Assembly (NCBI GenBank): GCA_016714905.1
Contig: JADKBW010000019.1
Location: 1-55,882, forward strand
Direction: 5' to 3'
From: Flavobacterium sp.
GTDB lineage: Bacteria; Bacteroidota; Bacteroidia; Flavobacteriales; Flavobacteriaceae
DNA: 55,882 nt
Each line of letters opens with the position of its first letter. Position 1 is the first letter of the stretch. Made by a program: the position numbers and the translations under genes. Under the pieces are notes generated by a model. The model was not told the origin of the DNA, searched no databases, and saw nothing but the letters and a program-made list of their open reading frames with translations. Positions 18,274 to 28,151 of this stretch are shown here, in pieces.

Positions 18274-19794
18274 CTAAAGTGATGACTTACTGATTTTATT
18301 GACTAAATATTCTTTTCCAACAATTTCCGAACACGTCACTACTGCACCAATAGTTACTCCTAAAACGCCATGCATATTGATACTTTGACCTGTTAAATAA
18401 AGATTGTCTAATTTGGTTTTTGGTGCAATAAACGATTTCATTGGATCATTAGAATCTTTAATATAACCATACATATTTCCTTTAGAACCACCTATATAAT
18501 CGCGGTAAGATAATGGTGTAGAAGTATGAACCGATTTGATACAATCTTTAATTCCGGGGAACTTAATTGCTATTTCTTGCAAAAACTTTTCGGCTTTACG
18601 TGTTTTAAAATCATCATAGGTTTCTCCTCTATGATTCATGTTTGCCGTTGTATTAAAAGTATTTTCCCAAGGTTTTAATTCGTCATAATGCATATAAGTT
18701 ATGAATGTCATTCCTTCTGCCCACTCTTCATTTTTACCTGAAGCATTCATTGAAGCCATATAAGCTTTTGGCCATGAATTTTCGTCATATTCGTGGGCTT
18801 TCCATACCTCAAAACTATTTTTAAAATGATAGAAATTGTGATTGATATATTTAAAAGAATTAGGTTTAAATACAATATACAAACTAAAGGCAGAATAAAC
18901 GCCCTCCAAACTTTCAATTCTGTTTAAGAATGATTTTCTGAATTTATCTTCTCCGACCATTTTCAATGTAATTTTTGGTTCGATATTCGAAATGAAAATG
19001 TTTGCTTTAACTTGCGTTCCGTCCTTCATTTTTACAGAAGTAATCGCGTTCTCTTTCGACTGAAAGGATGTTACTTCTTTGTATTTGTATATTTCTCCAC
19101 CAAAACGTTTGAGTTGTTTTATGAGTAGTTTGGTTATTTGACTTCCTCCATTAATGCAACGCCATGAACTTTGTATGTATGAGTTTACAGATAGTGCGTG
19201 CACATAAAATGGCGACTTGTCTTCGATGCCTGCATATAAAAAATTAGAGCCCGCAAGTACCTGTTTAAGCTTTTCATTATTGGTAATTTCATCTATGCAT
19301 TTTTTTGCATTTAAACTCAATATCTCAATATCGTATTTACCATCCCATTCTAAATTATATAAAGGAAACGAATTGCAAATATTTTGCACACGTTCACAAT
19401 AGTTTTCTATAGCTTGACGTTCTTCGGGAAAATACTGCACTAGTTTATTGATAAAGTTCTCGTATCCTTGGGCATGTGGAAATTCTTCGTTGGTATCTTC
19501 AAAAGAAATAATATCGAAGCCATCTTCGTCCATTTTTTTAAGTTTTAGGTCATCCATGATCCCCAAATACTTAAAATATTTGTACAAATTTTGACCCTCG
19601 CTTAACCCACCAATATAATGTATCCCGGTATCAAAAATGGTTTTATCCCTAACAAAAGTTTGCAAATTACCTCCAAACTGGTTATTTTTTTCTAGAACAC
19701 AAACACTGTATCCTTCTTTTGCAAGTATGATTGCCGACACTAATCCACCTAAACCGCTTCCAACAACGACAACGTCGTACTGTTCTTTCATCAT
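18274..19794 (-). CDS. CrtI-like FAD-dependent oxidoreductase (phytoene desaturase superfamily), copy 1
   Basis: A 506-aa flavoprotein. The N-terminal dinucleotide-binding motif is VVVVGSGLGGLVSAIILAKEGYSVCVLEKN. The C-terminal FAD-binding motif YLTGQSINMHGVLGVTIGAV matches phytoene desaturases and carotenoid isomerases. It overlaps the preceding acyltransferase by ATGA (start at 19794), so translation is coupled. Flexirubins are polyenes but not carotenoids, so it may act on the polyene chain or on the resorcinol ring. The reaction is unproven. A second member of the same superfamily lies at 39.4-41.1 kb. Confidence 0.85.
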   Translation of the reverse strand: MMKEQYDVVVVGSGLGGLVSAIILAKEGYSVCVLEKNNQFGGNLQTFVRDKTIFDTGIHYIGGLSEGQNLYKYFKYLGIMDDLKLKKMDEDGFDIISFEDTNEEFPHAQGYENFINKLVQYFPEERQAIENYCERVQNICNSFPLYNLEWDGKYDIEILSLNAKKCIDEITNNEKLKQVLAGSNFLYAGIEDKSPFYVHALSVNSYIQSSWRCINGGSQITKLLIKQLKRFGGEIYKYKEVTSFQSKENAITSVKMKDGTQVKANIFISNIEPKITLKMVGEDKFRKSFLNRIESLEGVYSAFSLYIVFKPNSFKYINHNFYHFKNSFEVWKAHEYDENSWPKAYMASMNASGKNEEWAEGMTFITYMHYDELKPWENTFNTTANMNHRGETYDDFKTRKAEKFLQEIAIKFPGIKDCIKSVHTSTPLSYRDYIGGSKGNMYGYIKDSNDPMKSFIAPKTKLDNLYLTGQSINMHGVLGVTIGAVVTCSEIVGKEYLVNKISKSSL

Positions 19795-20882
19795 GCTTTT
19801 TTCTTTAACACTACAATTCGGTTTTCTTCATTACTTATAGAAAAACCTGCTTTAAGTAAAATTTCTTTTAATTCGGTTTGATTCCATAAAATTACGCAAT
19901 CACTTACAATATTCATTTTATTTAAATCTATTTCTGCATTTATAGCTGAAATCAGAACCACGTCGTATTTGTTTTGATATATCGTATTTAAATCATCTAC
20001 ATAGGAAATACTTCTTTTTTTGAGGTAATGATTGGTTTTGGCAACGCTGCGCTTTTCATTATCCGCAATAAATGAAGTAATGTTTCGCTGTGATTCTTGA
20101 AGCGAAAGCAACACATCTAATTGACCGAAATCATTGGCGATATGTAAAATTTTGCCTTAGAAGAAAGATACTTATTGAGTTGATAATATTCTATTGCATT
20201 TTCTTTAAAATCGTGATGAACTGCATCTATGACCATTTGTTCTTTATAGGTAAAACTGCAAAAAAGATGATGCTGAAAATACAATGGCTCTTCATTTTCT
20301 TTGCGTAATTGAGCGAACTTATTTCGGAAATAACTGTTGATTTTCTTTGTTTTCTCTGTGTAATTTTCTCCGAATGTTGAATCGTTTGGAGTAATTCTCT
20401 CTAAAATTTCGACAGTTGTTTTTGATTTGTATAACATAAAATCTCCTTTGGGAGAAGTTTCTGAATAACCATGAATTAAAACTGGAATTATATCCAATTT
20501 AAATTCTTCCGCTAAAAAAAATGCCCCTTTATAAAATCGTTTGACCGAATTGTCTATCGACCTTGTGCCTTCTGGAAATATCATTAATGAAAATCCTTGT
20601 GCCACTTTTTCTCTCAAATGTTCAAGACCATTGTCAATACCGCTTGAAACGGGATAAAATCCAGCGAGACGGACGCCTCTTCAAAAAAGGTGAATTGTAT
20701 ACCCAATCACTGACTAAAAAAATGATATTTGGACTCAATGTTCCTACCGCCAAAATGTCTAAAAACGAAGTGTGATTTGCAATAATAATAGCAGGTTTAG
20801 TAAACTTTTCGTTTGACTTATTGATGATTTTTCGTTTAGTAGCAGGAAACGTTAAAAGCACAGAATACATAAACTTCGACAT
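19791..20882 (-). CDS. PlsC-like acyltransferase with C-terminal Rossmann-like domain (frameshifted)
   Basis: Three frames assemble into one protein of about 365 aa. The first part has the NHTSFLD acyltransferase block I; the second has FPEGTRS (block III); the third is a Rossmann/methyltransferase-like domain (ILHIANDFGQLD, DVVLISAINAEID). The breaks lie at about 20682-20688 (one base missing in the A-run and one beside it) and at 20150-20153 (one base missing). PlsC-type enzymes transfer acyl chains from ACP or CoA to hydroxyl groups, and similar acyltransferases occur in aryl-polyene clusters. It may attach the polyene to a lipid or to the resorcinol. The gene follows the MMPL exporter by 17 bp. 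Confidence 0.75.
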
Positions 20883-20899
20883 AACATAGTGAAATGCTT

Positions 20900-23489
20900 T
20901 TAGTTTTGTCTTTCTAGAAAAAGCAAAATCTTAACAAAAAGAGCGCCTATCAATGAAAGTAAAAAACCTCCTAAACCATAATACAAAAAAGAAAAAAGCG
21001 AATGAAAAAAGCGGCGGAATTCAAATGGTGGATTGCCTTTCTTTACATTGAAGCTAACAATAAAATAGAATACTAAAGGTTGAATAGTAAAAGTAATTAG
21101 CAAAGCAGAAAATATTCCAATTACAGTAATTAACGCAATAGAATATAATGCGGGATGTTTTGCAAAAATTAACACCCCAGTTCCCAAAATTGTAGTGGCA
21201 ACCGATAAAAAAATAGAGGCTCTATAAGTTGGCAATTCTATTTTTCCATAAGTGTGTTCTCTTTGTAAAGCAGTAGTCATAAAAATACTATAATCGACTC
21301 CAACCCCAAAAATTAAAGTACACACAATAATATTGATCACATTAAATTGAATTCCCAACACACCCATAATCCCGGTGGTAAAAACCCAACTAATCAAAAT
21401 AGGAATAATGCTAATAATCACTAATTCTATACGTCTAAATGAAAGTAAGAGAATAATAAATAAGGCTATAAACGAATAATTGATCAGCAGTTCGAAGTTG
21501 CCTTTTAAAGTTCCTAAAAAGGTTTCATTAGTTTCTTTGCGATCGATAACAACTAAGTTTGGTTGCTTTTTAATGGTCTTTACAAAAGCATTTCTGTTTT
21601 CCTTACTTACTTTGACCAAAGTAGAAATAGTATGAAAACCATTCTTTTCCGATACAAATTCTTCTATAAAAAAGGAAGCTACTTTCTTATATTCTTCAAT
21701 CGAAACGGTTGCTGGCTTCTGTTCCAATCGGTTGTAAAACATTTCAAAAGAGTTGTCTCTAAAACCAAATTTCTGTCCGTTAGCAATGAGTAGTTTTCTT
21801 AATTCTTCTTTTTTGGAAGAACTCCAAATGCATTCCATTGTTCAGCTTTTTTAAGTTGCTCTTGTTTTGAAAACAATATGCCTCCTACTGAACTAAAATT
21901 AACGATTTGGTCGCTTTTCTTTAAGCCTTCTAAATCTTTAAATATCAATTCGTTTTGTTCTAAAACGGTTTCATACGAATCACCATAAGTTGCGAGATAA
22001 ATTGATTTAGTGTTACCATCTGTAATTTCTTCTAATTCAGCTTGTGCTTGTTTTAAATCGGCTGGCACAAAATTTAACGACTGCAAATCATTATTAAAAG
22101 TAACTTTCGAATAGTTAACTAAACAAATACAAAACACAATCAACAATGCAATAATCAAAAACTTGTTTTTATGATAAGAATATGCAGCGATCTTATCAAT
22201 TATTGTATTGCTTTGTTTAATAATTAGTGCACTTTTTTCAGTGTCATTTTGTTCAAATTTATAAACCAAAGGAAGTATGACCAATGAAAGATACTGGTTG
22301 AAACCACACTCAACGAAGCAAAAATTGCCAAATCTTTAAGTGCTTCGGAGTTCACAAAAAACAAACACAAAAACGTAATTGAAGTCGTAATACCGCATAA
22401 AATCAAAGGTTTTGTGATGTCTTTATAAAGTAACTTTATGTCTTTGTTGTTGCGCAAATGTGTAAGTACATAAATAGAATAATCAGTGGTTTCACCAAGT
22501 AAAACACAGCTAATTCCGAGAGAAATCGCCGAAACACTTCCCTTAGTAAAATACATAATTGCCAATGCAAAAGCAGCTCCAAATAACGACGGTATAAATA
22601 TGAGTAAAGGCGAGGATAGATTTTTATAAAATAATACTAACAACAATATAAGTGAAATCCCCGCAAAAATAGACGTCCATTGCGCATCGGCTTTAATTTG
22701 TGTTGCATTGGCAACAGCAATTGGTGTCGCTCCAAAAAAACTAAGTGATACTTTGTTTTTAAATTGGCTGTTGATTTTGTCTTTTATGGTGTTAAGTTGT
22801 GCGACAAACAACGAGTTTTTATCGGTTTCATTGGTTGGTAACTTTGGCGTAATAAATAGCAATAAATGCTTTTTGTCTTTAGTCATCACAAAACCATCAT
22901 GCAACTGAAAGCCATCGCCAATGCTTAACTGCTGCATTTTTTTGAGTGCTATAAATGAAATTCCAAGTGGATCTTTTAAAATGAAATCTCGGGTGACTAT
23001 TCCTGTGGGTGAAATAAGTGATTTATAATTGGTTTCCACTATTTTGGAAATACTGTCGTTTTGAATTTTATTCTGTATCGATTCGTAATCGGTTTTATCT
23101 AAAAACAAAGGCAGGTTATTGAATACAAAATCAAAGGTTTCTTGTAGATTTTTATCATCCAATTTCCCTTGCACTTTTGCAACATACTCTTTAGAACTCG
23201 CATTCAAATCACTTAAGAAAAGAGTAGCCGCTTCTGTTGCATCTTCGGGCGAACCATTGTTCTTAAGACTAATTTTAACTGTGATCTTATCAGCAAAATT
23301 TAGCTGACTTAAAACTTTCGTTGTAATGTTAGTTTTGTCGTTCGTAGGAATTAAGCGTGTAATATCTTCACTAAATTGAAGTTTCAATGCAAAAAAGCTA
23401 AGGCAACCCAACATGGTAAAAAACAGCATAAAGGAAAGTAACTTTCTGCCATTTAAAAACGAATATAGTGCCGTGAAGAAATTATGCAT
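20900..23489 (-). CDS. MMPL/RND-family exporter (frameshifted twice)
   Basis: Three overlapping frames form one protein of about 860 aa with two sets of transmembrane helices and two large periplasmic loops, as in MMPL/RND hydrophobic-molecule exporters. The first half ends in a helix bundle with SCVLLGETTDYSIYVLTHLR, the second in FGVGVDYSIFMTTAL, both typical intramembrane Asp-Tyr motifs. The breaks are at 22283-22284 and 21826-21828; adding one base at each restores the frame (VSTSIFHLVILPL and EQWNAFWSSSKK). Aryl-polyene clusters regularly include an MMPL protein, thought to move the pigment lipid from the inner membrane. The gene overlaps the upstream glycosyltransferase by 8 bp. Confidence 0.82.
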
Positions 23490-24672
23490 GCCTACTTTTA
23501 TTTTTAAATGTAGTAAAAAACACTAATACAAAATAAGCAATACTTCCAATAATAAAACCACTAAATGTAGCAAGCATGAAACTACCTACAATATATTGCA
23601 AAAAGTTTGCTTTGACATCGGAATAAGTGAGTGATTTATCAAACGAAATGATGGCGTCAGAAGTCATAAACCAGCCTCCTAACTTTAGAGAAGCATAGAT
23701 TATAAATGGAATAAATGGCGGGAAACTCACGTTAGTAAATGCAAAGGCAAGCACTTTATTCAATCTCAAAACTACGGCTAGAGCCAAAACCAAAATAGTT
23801 TGAAATCCCCAAAAGGGTGAAACTCCAATAAACACACCTAATGCAATAGAAGCGGATTTTTTAAAATTACTATCTTGATTGTGTAGGATATTTTCAGAAA
23901 TGAATTTTTTTATACCTTTCCTTTTAAAGCTAAAAAAAAAAACTTTTGGTTTAATATAAATCAGCGAAACAAATACCAAGACTGTATTTAAAATACTAAT
24001 TCGAGTAAAATCTTTGAAAGGTCTAAAATGCGATACTCTTTCGACAGGATCATACAAAACTTGAACGGGGATATTTTTTACGGGAATTCCTTTCCAAGCA
24101 GAGCGAACAATAACTTCGATTTCGAATTCAAATTTGGTAGTAAAAAAATTTTTTGGAATAATTTGAATTGGATACAAACGATAGCCTGACTGAGTATCTT
24201 GGAGTTTAATACCTGTTTCAAACCAAAACCAAAAGTTAGAGAATTTATTTCCGAAACTACTTTTTTGGGGAACGTTATCGTGCTTCATGTTGCGACTTCC
24301 TATAAACAAGGTATTAGGTTCATCTTCTATGGCTTCAATAAATATAGGTAAATCAGAAGCAAAATGCTGTCCGTCAGAATCAATCGTGATTGCATAACGA
24401 TACTTTAGTTCAAGAGCTTTTTTAAAACCGTTACGCAAAGCCATCCCTTTTCCCTCATTTATCGGATGATGAATTTGTGTAAGTTGTGAATAGTTTTTTA
24501 AAATTTCTAATGTAGCATCTGTCGAACCATCGTTGACAATAATGATGTTGGAAGTAAATGGCAATAGCGAATCCAATACTCTTTGCAATGTATTTTGATT
24601 GTTGTAAGTAGGTACAACAATACAGATGTTAAGGCTTTTGATTTTATTAATATCAAATGGAACCGTTGTCAT
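23482..24672 (-). CDS. Family 2 glycosyltransferase fused to DUF2062 membrane domain
   Basis: A 396-aa protein. Residues 1-240 form a GT2 domain (CIVVPTYNNQNTLQRVLDSL, IVNDGSTDATLEIL, ITIDSDGQHFA with the DxD-like pair). The C-terminal part has several helices with the DUF2062 pattern (GVFIGVSPFWGFQTILVLALA, FTNVSFPPFIPF). GT2/DUF2062 fusions occur in aryl-polyene and related lipid clusters and probably transfer a sugar from a polyprenyl or nucleotide donor to a lipid at the inner membrane. It sits between a small secreted protein and the MMPL exporter. Which part of the pigment would be glycosylated is unknown. Confidence 0.86.
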   Translation of the reverse strand: MTTVPFDINKIKSLNICIVVPTYNNQNTLQRVLDSLLPFTSNIIIVNDGSTDATLEILKNYSQLTQIHHPINEGKGMALRNGFKKALELKYRYAITIDSDGQHFASDLPIFIEAIEDEPNTLFIGSRNMKHDNVPQKSSFGNKFSNFWFWFETGIKLQDTQSGYRLYPIQIIPKNFFTTKFEFEIEVIVRSAWKGIPVKNIPVQVLYDPVERVSHFRPFKDFTRISILNTVLVFVSLIYIKPKVFFFSFKRKGIKKFISENILHNQDSNFKKSASIALGVFIGVSPFWGFQTILVLALAVVLRLNKVLAFAFTNVSFPPFIPFIIYASLKLGGWFMTSDAIISFDKSLTYSDVKANFLQYIVGSFMLATFSGFIIGSIAYFVLVFFTTFKNKSRHA

Positions 24673-24688
24673 GAATATATTGCTTTAG

Positions 24689-25171
24689 CTATTTAAGACT
24701 TTGTTTTTCTTGATCCGAAAAACTCTTCGATTGTAACACAAAACTTTTGATGTATTCTCTTAATACCGTTGATTGGACTTTATAATACTTTAAAATAAGG
24801 TTTTTATCGTCTAAAATGTTTTTTTTGTATTTGACAATTCCGGGTGCGTTCTCTTGAATGCTAATTCGAATCAATCGAATTTCAATATTTTCAGGATCTG
24901 CATTAACCGCTTGCTCAATTAGTTTTGCTCCTTCTTTAAATGCATTTACTTTTTCTGACGCTTTTTTTCTGAATTTAGCAACAATGATTATCGAAGCACC
25001 TTTATATGCCAAAAGAACTTTATTTTCTGAAGAAACATTAGTGAATTTAGATGCGAATGCTGTTGCAGAATTAGCAGAAATAGCAGCGTTAGGGTATTCT
25101 TTCCTAATTTCTGTAATTGAGGGTGAATTTAGAAAACTTATGAATATAAAAAAGGAAATAACAGTTTTCAT
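24689..25171 (-). CDS. Small secreted protein of unknown function (pigment cluster)
   Basis: A 160-aa protein starting with a hydrophobic signal-like segment (MKTVISFFIFISFLNS). The ATG at 25171 overlaps the stop of the upstream dehydratase by one base (TGATG), which decides the start. The rest is helical with a TPR-like motif (LIEQAVNADPENIEIRLIRIS). It is probably periplasmic. Similar small proteins occur near the dehydratase and GT2 genes of flexirubin clusters, but I cannot assign a function. Confidence 0.7.
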   Translation of the reverse strand: MKTVISFFIFISFLNSPSITEIRKEYPNAAISANSATAFASKFTNVSSENKVLLAYKGASIIIVAKFRKKASEKVNAFKEGAKLIEQAVNADPENIEIRLIRISIQENAPGIVKYKKNILDDKNLILKYYKVQSTVLREYIKSFVLQSKSFSDQEKQSLK

Positions 25172-25545
25172 CACTTCACTTCTTTATAGGTACTTCCCAG
25201 TTTTAAAGCTACTGTTTCCCCAAAATAAGTTGTGTTTTTTACTTTAATCAGATGGTCTTCGGCAGTTACAATGTTCAATTCTAATTGCAATTCTGGCGTA
25301 ACTTGGGGATTGATTAAAGCCATGAATTTAACATTAGATAGACTTTGCATAACAACGGTTGTATCCATAATTTGCTCAGTCAATTCTTTGATAATTTGCA
25401 TCATACAAACACCTGGCATAATTGGATTTCCTGGGAAATGACCTTTAAAAACCTCGTGATTCTCATTAATAAAAAGGACGACCGTATAATTTTGGTCGTC
25501 TTTTTTATCGATGGATTTTATTGTATAAAAATTGTTTAATAACAT
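25171..25545 (-). CDS. Hotdog-fold 3-hydroxyacyl-ACP dehydratase (FabZ/FabA-like)
   Basis: A 124-aa single-hotdog protein with the FabZ-like signature GHFPGNPIMPGVCMMQIIKEL; the His in GHFPG is the expected catalytic residue. It would dehydrate 3-hydroxyacyl-ACP to enoyl-ACP during polyene elongation, where no enoyl reduction follows. Two more hotdog genes occur at 36.4-37.3 kb. The gene lies 4 bp after the restored end of the barrel gene and is coupled to the next gene. Confidence 0.85.
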   Translation of the reverse strand: MLLNNFYTIKSIDKKDDQNYTVVLFINENHEVFKGHFPGNPIMPGVCMMQIIKELTEQIMDTTVVMQSLSNVKFMALINPQVTPELQLELNIVTAEDHLIKVKNTTYFGETVALKLGSTYKEVK

Positions 25546-25549
25546 TCTA

Positions 25550-26136
25550 TTATTTTGTGTCGAAAGTATATGTGTATCCTAGACTAAAAACCACATTAGT
25601 GTGACTTGATTCTGAAAAATCCAAAACTGGGATAATTCCTTTTTTGGCACGAATTTCAATTCCAAAATTCTTATTGAAATTATATCCAGCTCTAAGAAAA
25701 ATGCCAAATCGACATCACTATCAACGTCAAAATTATTTTCTACTTGAAAATCGATTGTAGGCCCAAAGTGTATATTAAATTTATCCGTAAAAGTAAATTT
25801 ATTAGCGATAGCCATCGATAAATAAGAAATATCTAATTGTCTTTTATTGCCATCAAAATCTGTAAATTTCGAACCTTGTCTTGTATAATCAAATTCTGGT
25901 TGTAAAGTATAGTACTTTGCTAATCGCAAGGCACCATAAAAGCCTAAATAAAAATCGGTTTTTGATGAAAAATCTCTTTCAGTACGTTCATAGTCAATTC
26001 CATCATAATAAGTATAACTATCTCCTTTTGTAAAATGAGATAAATTAACTCCTCCTCGTAATCCAGGTCTAAACGTAACTTGAGCTTGTGCTATTCCAAA
26101 AAATGCTAAAAAAGCAATCAAAAATACCTTCTTCAT
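25550..26136 (-). CDS. Outer-membrane beta-barrel protein (frameshift at 25697-25701)
   Basis: A signal peptide (MKKVFLIAFLAFFGIAQAQ) precedes beta-strand repeats typical of an eight-stranded porin-like barrel (GFYGALRLAKYYTLQPEFDYTRQG, NKFTFTDKFNIHFGPTIDF). The open frame ends in unrelated sequence. Adding one base to the five-A run restores LAFFLRAGYNFNKNFGIEIR and a final strand (NVVFSLGYTYTF), stopping at 25550, 4 bp before the dehydratase start. That gives about 195 aa. As an outer-membrane protein inside the pigment operon, it may help place the pigment in the outer membrane; this is inference. Confidence 0.8.
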
Positions 26137-26139
26137 ATT

Positions 26140-26784
26140 CTATTGATTCTGTTTTAAATAATTAAACTCTATTTGCATCGGTATATTATAATGCTGAACT
26201 ATTATATTTTGCGCAAAAATATTGTTTTCTGATGAAAAACTTATACTAATTTTTTCTTTTGTTTTAGTGGTGTGGATGATTTTATCCAGTTTATTATTTG
26301 ATGTAGTAAAAAAAAGATAATTAAAATTATTATTGTCGGTACTTTTAATAACCTTGTAAGTCTTGTTTTGATATTGTTCCGAGACTAAAAAGTCCGTTTT
26401 AAATAACAATCTAAAATCGTTTTTTAAAGTGTTTATGAGTATTTTTTTATTCAATTCATCTACTATAGAATTGATTCTAAACTCAGTTTCTGAAATTTCA
26501 ATATCGAATAATTTATTTCCGAACTCTGTTGTAAAAACCACTCTATGCGTCGTTCTATTGATTTTCTTTGCAATGAAAATACCCGTTAAATTGTTTCCAT
26601 AAACTGAAATATTAGCTTTGTATACATAATCGATGTCGGAATTGTTAAAGTAAGTGTTCTGAAAAAGTTGCTTTTCAATTGATACAGATTCATAGTCTTT
26701 CACCACATTAACAGAAGAACATGAGGCAAAAAACAGAACAATTATGACTTTAGTTATTGAAAATTGAATCGTCGATTTTTGCAT
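26140..26784 (-). CDS. LolB-like lipoprotein of the pigment cluster
   Basis: A 214-aa probable lipoprotein with a hydrophobic leader and lipobox-like FFASC near residue 22. The mature part is beta-rich (NISVYGNNLTGIFIAKKINR, HRVVFTTEFGNKLFDIEI) and resembles the LolB/DUF3261 lipoproteins found next to LolA-like proteins in aryl-polyene clusters. The start lies within the LolA-like gene (35-bp overlap). It would accept lipids at the outer membrane. Sequence identity to true LolB is not evident; the call rests on layout and position. Confidence 0.65.
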   Translation of the reverse strand: MQKSTIQFSITKVIIVLFFASCSSVNVVKDYESVSIEKQLFQNTYFNNSDIDYVYKANISVYGNNLTGIFIAKKINRTTHRVVFTTEFGNKLFDIEISETEFRINSIVDELNKKILINTLKNDFRLLFKTDFLVSEQYQNKTYKVIKSTDNNNFNYLFFTTSNNKLDKIIHTTKTKEKISISFSSENNIFAQNIIVQHYNIPMQIEFNYLKQNQ

Positions 26785-27385
26785 TTAAAGTCTTGTTTTT
26801 TAGTACTATTCGAGTATAATCATCTGAGGATTCAATCAATTTTACTTGAATTACTGTGTGGTCTTCTTTATCAAAAGTAAGCTCAATTTGCTTGATGTAT
26901 TTTTTTAAAGTAGTGTCTTTTGGAAGTAATCGTGTGATATTATTCGTTTTCGATTTATAAAAACTGACAATAAATTCTTTGTCTTCAAACATTTTGCCAC
27001 TTACACTTCCTACGATTAGTTTGTTGATTTTACCAAAAACCTTATTGTTTCCAGCATCAACTGCGCTTTTCTTTCCTTCATCATCAATTAAAACTTTTCC
27101 GTTTTTGAATATAATCGAATAATTGTAAGGCTTTTTATACTGCCATTTTAATAAATTGGGTTCTTTAAAAAACATCTTTCCTGAAGATTCGATGTCTTTA
27201 GATAAAAAATCCAAATGTTTGTATTGTGTAAAATCTGTTGTTATGGTCGCTATTTTTGAAGCAACGTTATTAACCGATTGCTTGAACATAAGAATTTCGG
27301 CATCTGACATTTTTTGTTCTTGAGCTAATAGATTCCCTGATAAAATAGTTAAAAATCCCAATAATAAATGTATTCTATTCTTCAT
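26750..27385 (-). CDS. LolA-like periplasmic carrier protein
   Basis: A 211-aa protein with a signal peptide (MKNRIHLLLGFLTILSGNLLA). The LolA/LppX fold pattern is visible: TTDFTQYKHLDFLSKDIESSGKMFF, then FKEPNLLKWQYKKPYNYSIIFKNGKVLIDDEG. LolA proteins carry lipoproteins through the periplasm, and LolA-like paralogues are regular members of aryl-polyene clusters, where they are thought to carry the pigment lipid. The start overlaps the deacetylase gene upstream by 11 bp. With the MMPL exporter and the LolB-like lipoprotein it suggests a dedicated transport route. Confidence 0.85.
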   Translation of the reverse strand: MKNRIHLLLGFLTILSGNLLAQEQKMSDAEILMFKQSVNNVASKIATITTDFTQYKHLDFLSKDIESSGKMFFKEPNLLKWQYKKPYNYSIIFKNGKVLIDDEGKKSAVDAGNNKVFGKINKLIVGSVSGKMFEDKEFIVSFYKSKTNNITRLLPKDTTLKKYIKQIELTFDKEDHTVIQVKLIESSDDYTRIVLKNKTLNAKIDDSIFNN

Positions 27386-28151
27386 AGGCCTTTATTTCTA
27401 GCAGTTCTTCTAATGAAACTATTTGATATTTATTCGACTTCAAAAATACCAATAACTGTTCCAATACTCTAACGGTACTTTGAGAGGTATCATGCAAAAG
27501 TACAATAGAACCCGGTGAGATTCGTTTGACAATGCGATTAAAAATGATTTTCTCATTCTTAATAATTCCGTCCATCGAACGGATACTCCAACCAATAACG
27601 TAATGATTTGTAATGGCCAAAGCCTTTCGTATTGCAGGATTAGTCACACCATACGGCGGACGAAAAAATAAAGGCCTTTTACCTATTACCTCTTTAATTA
27701 TTTTGTCTGCCTTTTGTAAATCGAGAACCAGTTTGTCCTTTCGATAAAAATCAAAAAAATGACTATGTGAATAAGAATGATTGCCAACTAAATGACCGCC
27801 TTGAACTGTTTGTTGTAGAATATCAGGATATTTTTCAATGTGTTTTCCTATGCAAAAAAAAGTTGCTTTAGCATTGTGTTGTTCTAATATTCCTAGAATT
27901 TGTAGTGTAATTGGGCTTGGTCCATCATCAAAAGTCAAGGCTATTTTCCTTTCTTTTTCGTTAGGATTACTACAATAGGCAGTAACATGAAAATTAAACT
28001 GGATAAGTGAAGAACCTATAAGTAAAACTATAAATCGAAGACCAAATAAAACTAAAAAATACCACCATTTTACCGTTATGTAACAACTTAAAATCAATAA
28101 CAGTGTCAATAGTGTAAAAAAAAGAACGTTTATTTTTTTGTAGTCTAACAT
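27375..28151 (-). CDS. Polysaccharide deacetylase-family (CE4/NodB) membrane protein
   Basis: A 258-aa protein with two N-terminal hydrophobic segments and a NodB homology domain. Motifs are ALTFDDGPSP (motif 1, catalytic and metal Asp), HSYSHSH (motif 2, metal His) and RPPYG (motif 3). These enzymes remove acetyl groups from N-acetylated sugars. In a pigment operon next to the ketosynthase genes and a GT2 enzyme, it may act on a sugar headgroup attached to the pigment or its carrier; this is inference. It overlaps the ketosynthase-like gene by 7 bp. Confidence 0.88.
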   Translation of the reverse strand: MLDYKKINVLFFTLLTLLLILSCYITVKWWYFLVLFGLRFIVLLIGSSLIQFNFHVTAYCSNPNEKERKIALTFDDGPSPITLQILGILEQHNAKATFFCIGKHIEKYPDILQQTVQGGHLVGNHSYSHSHFFDFYRKDKLVLDLQKADKIIKEVIGKRPLFFRPPYGVTNPAIRKALAITNHYVIGWSIRSMDGIIKNEKIIFNRIVKRISPGSIVLLHDTSQSTVRVLEQLLVFLKSNKYQIVSLEELLEIKAYEE

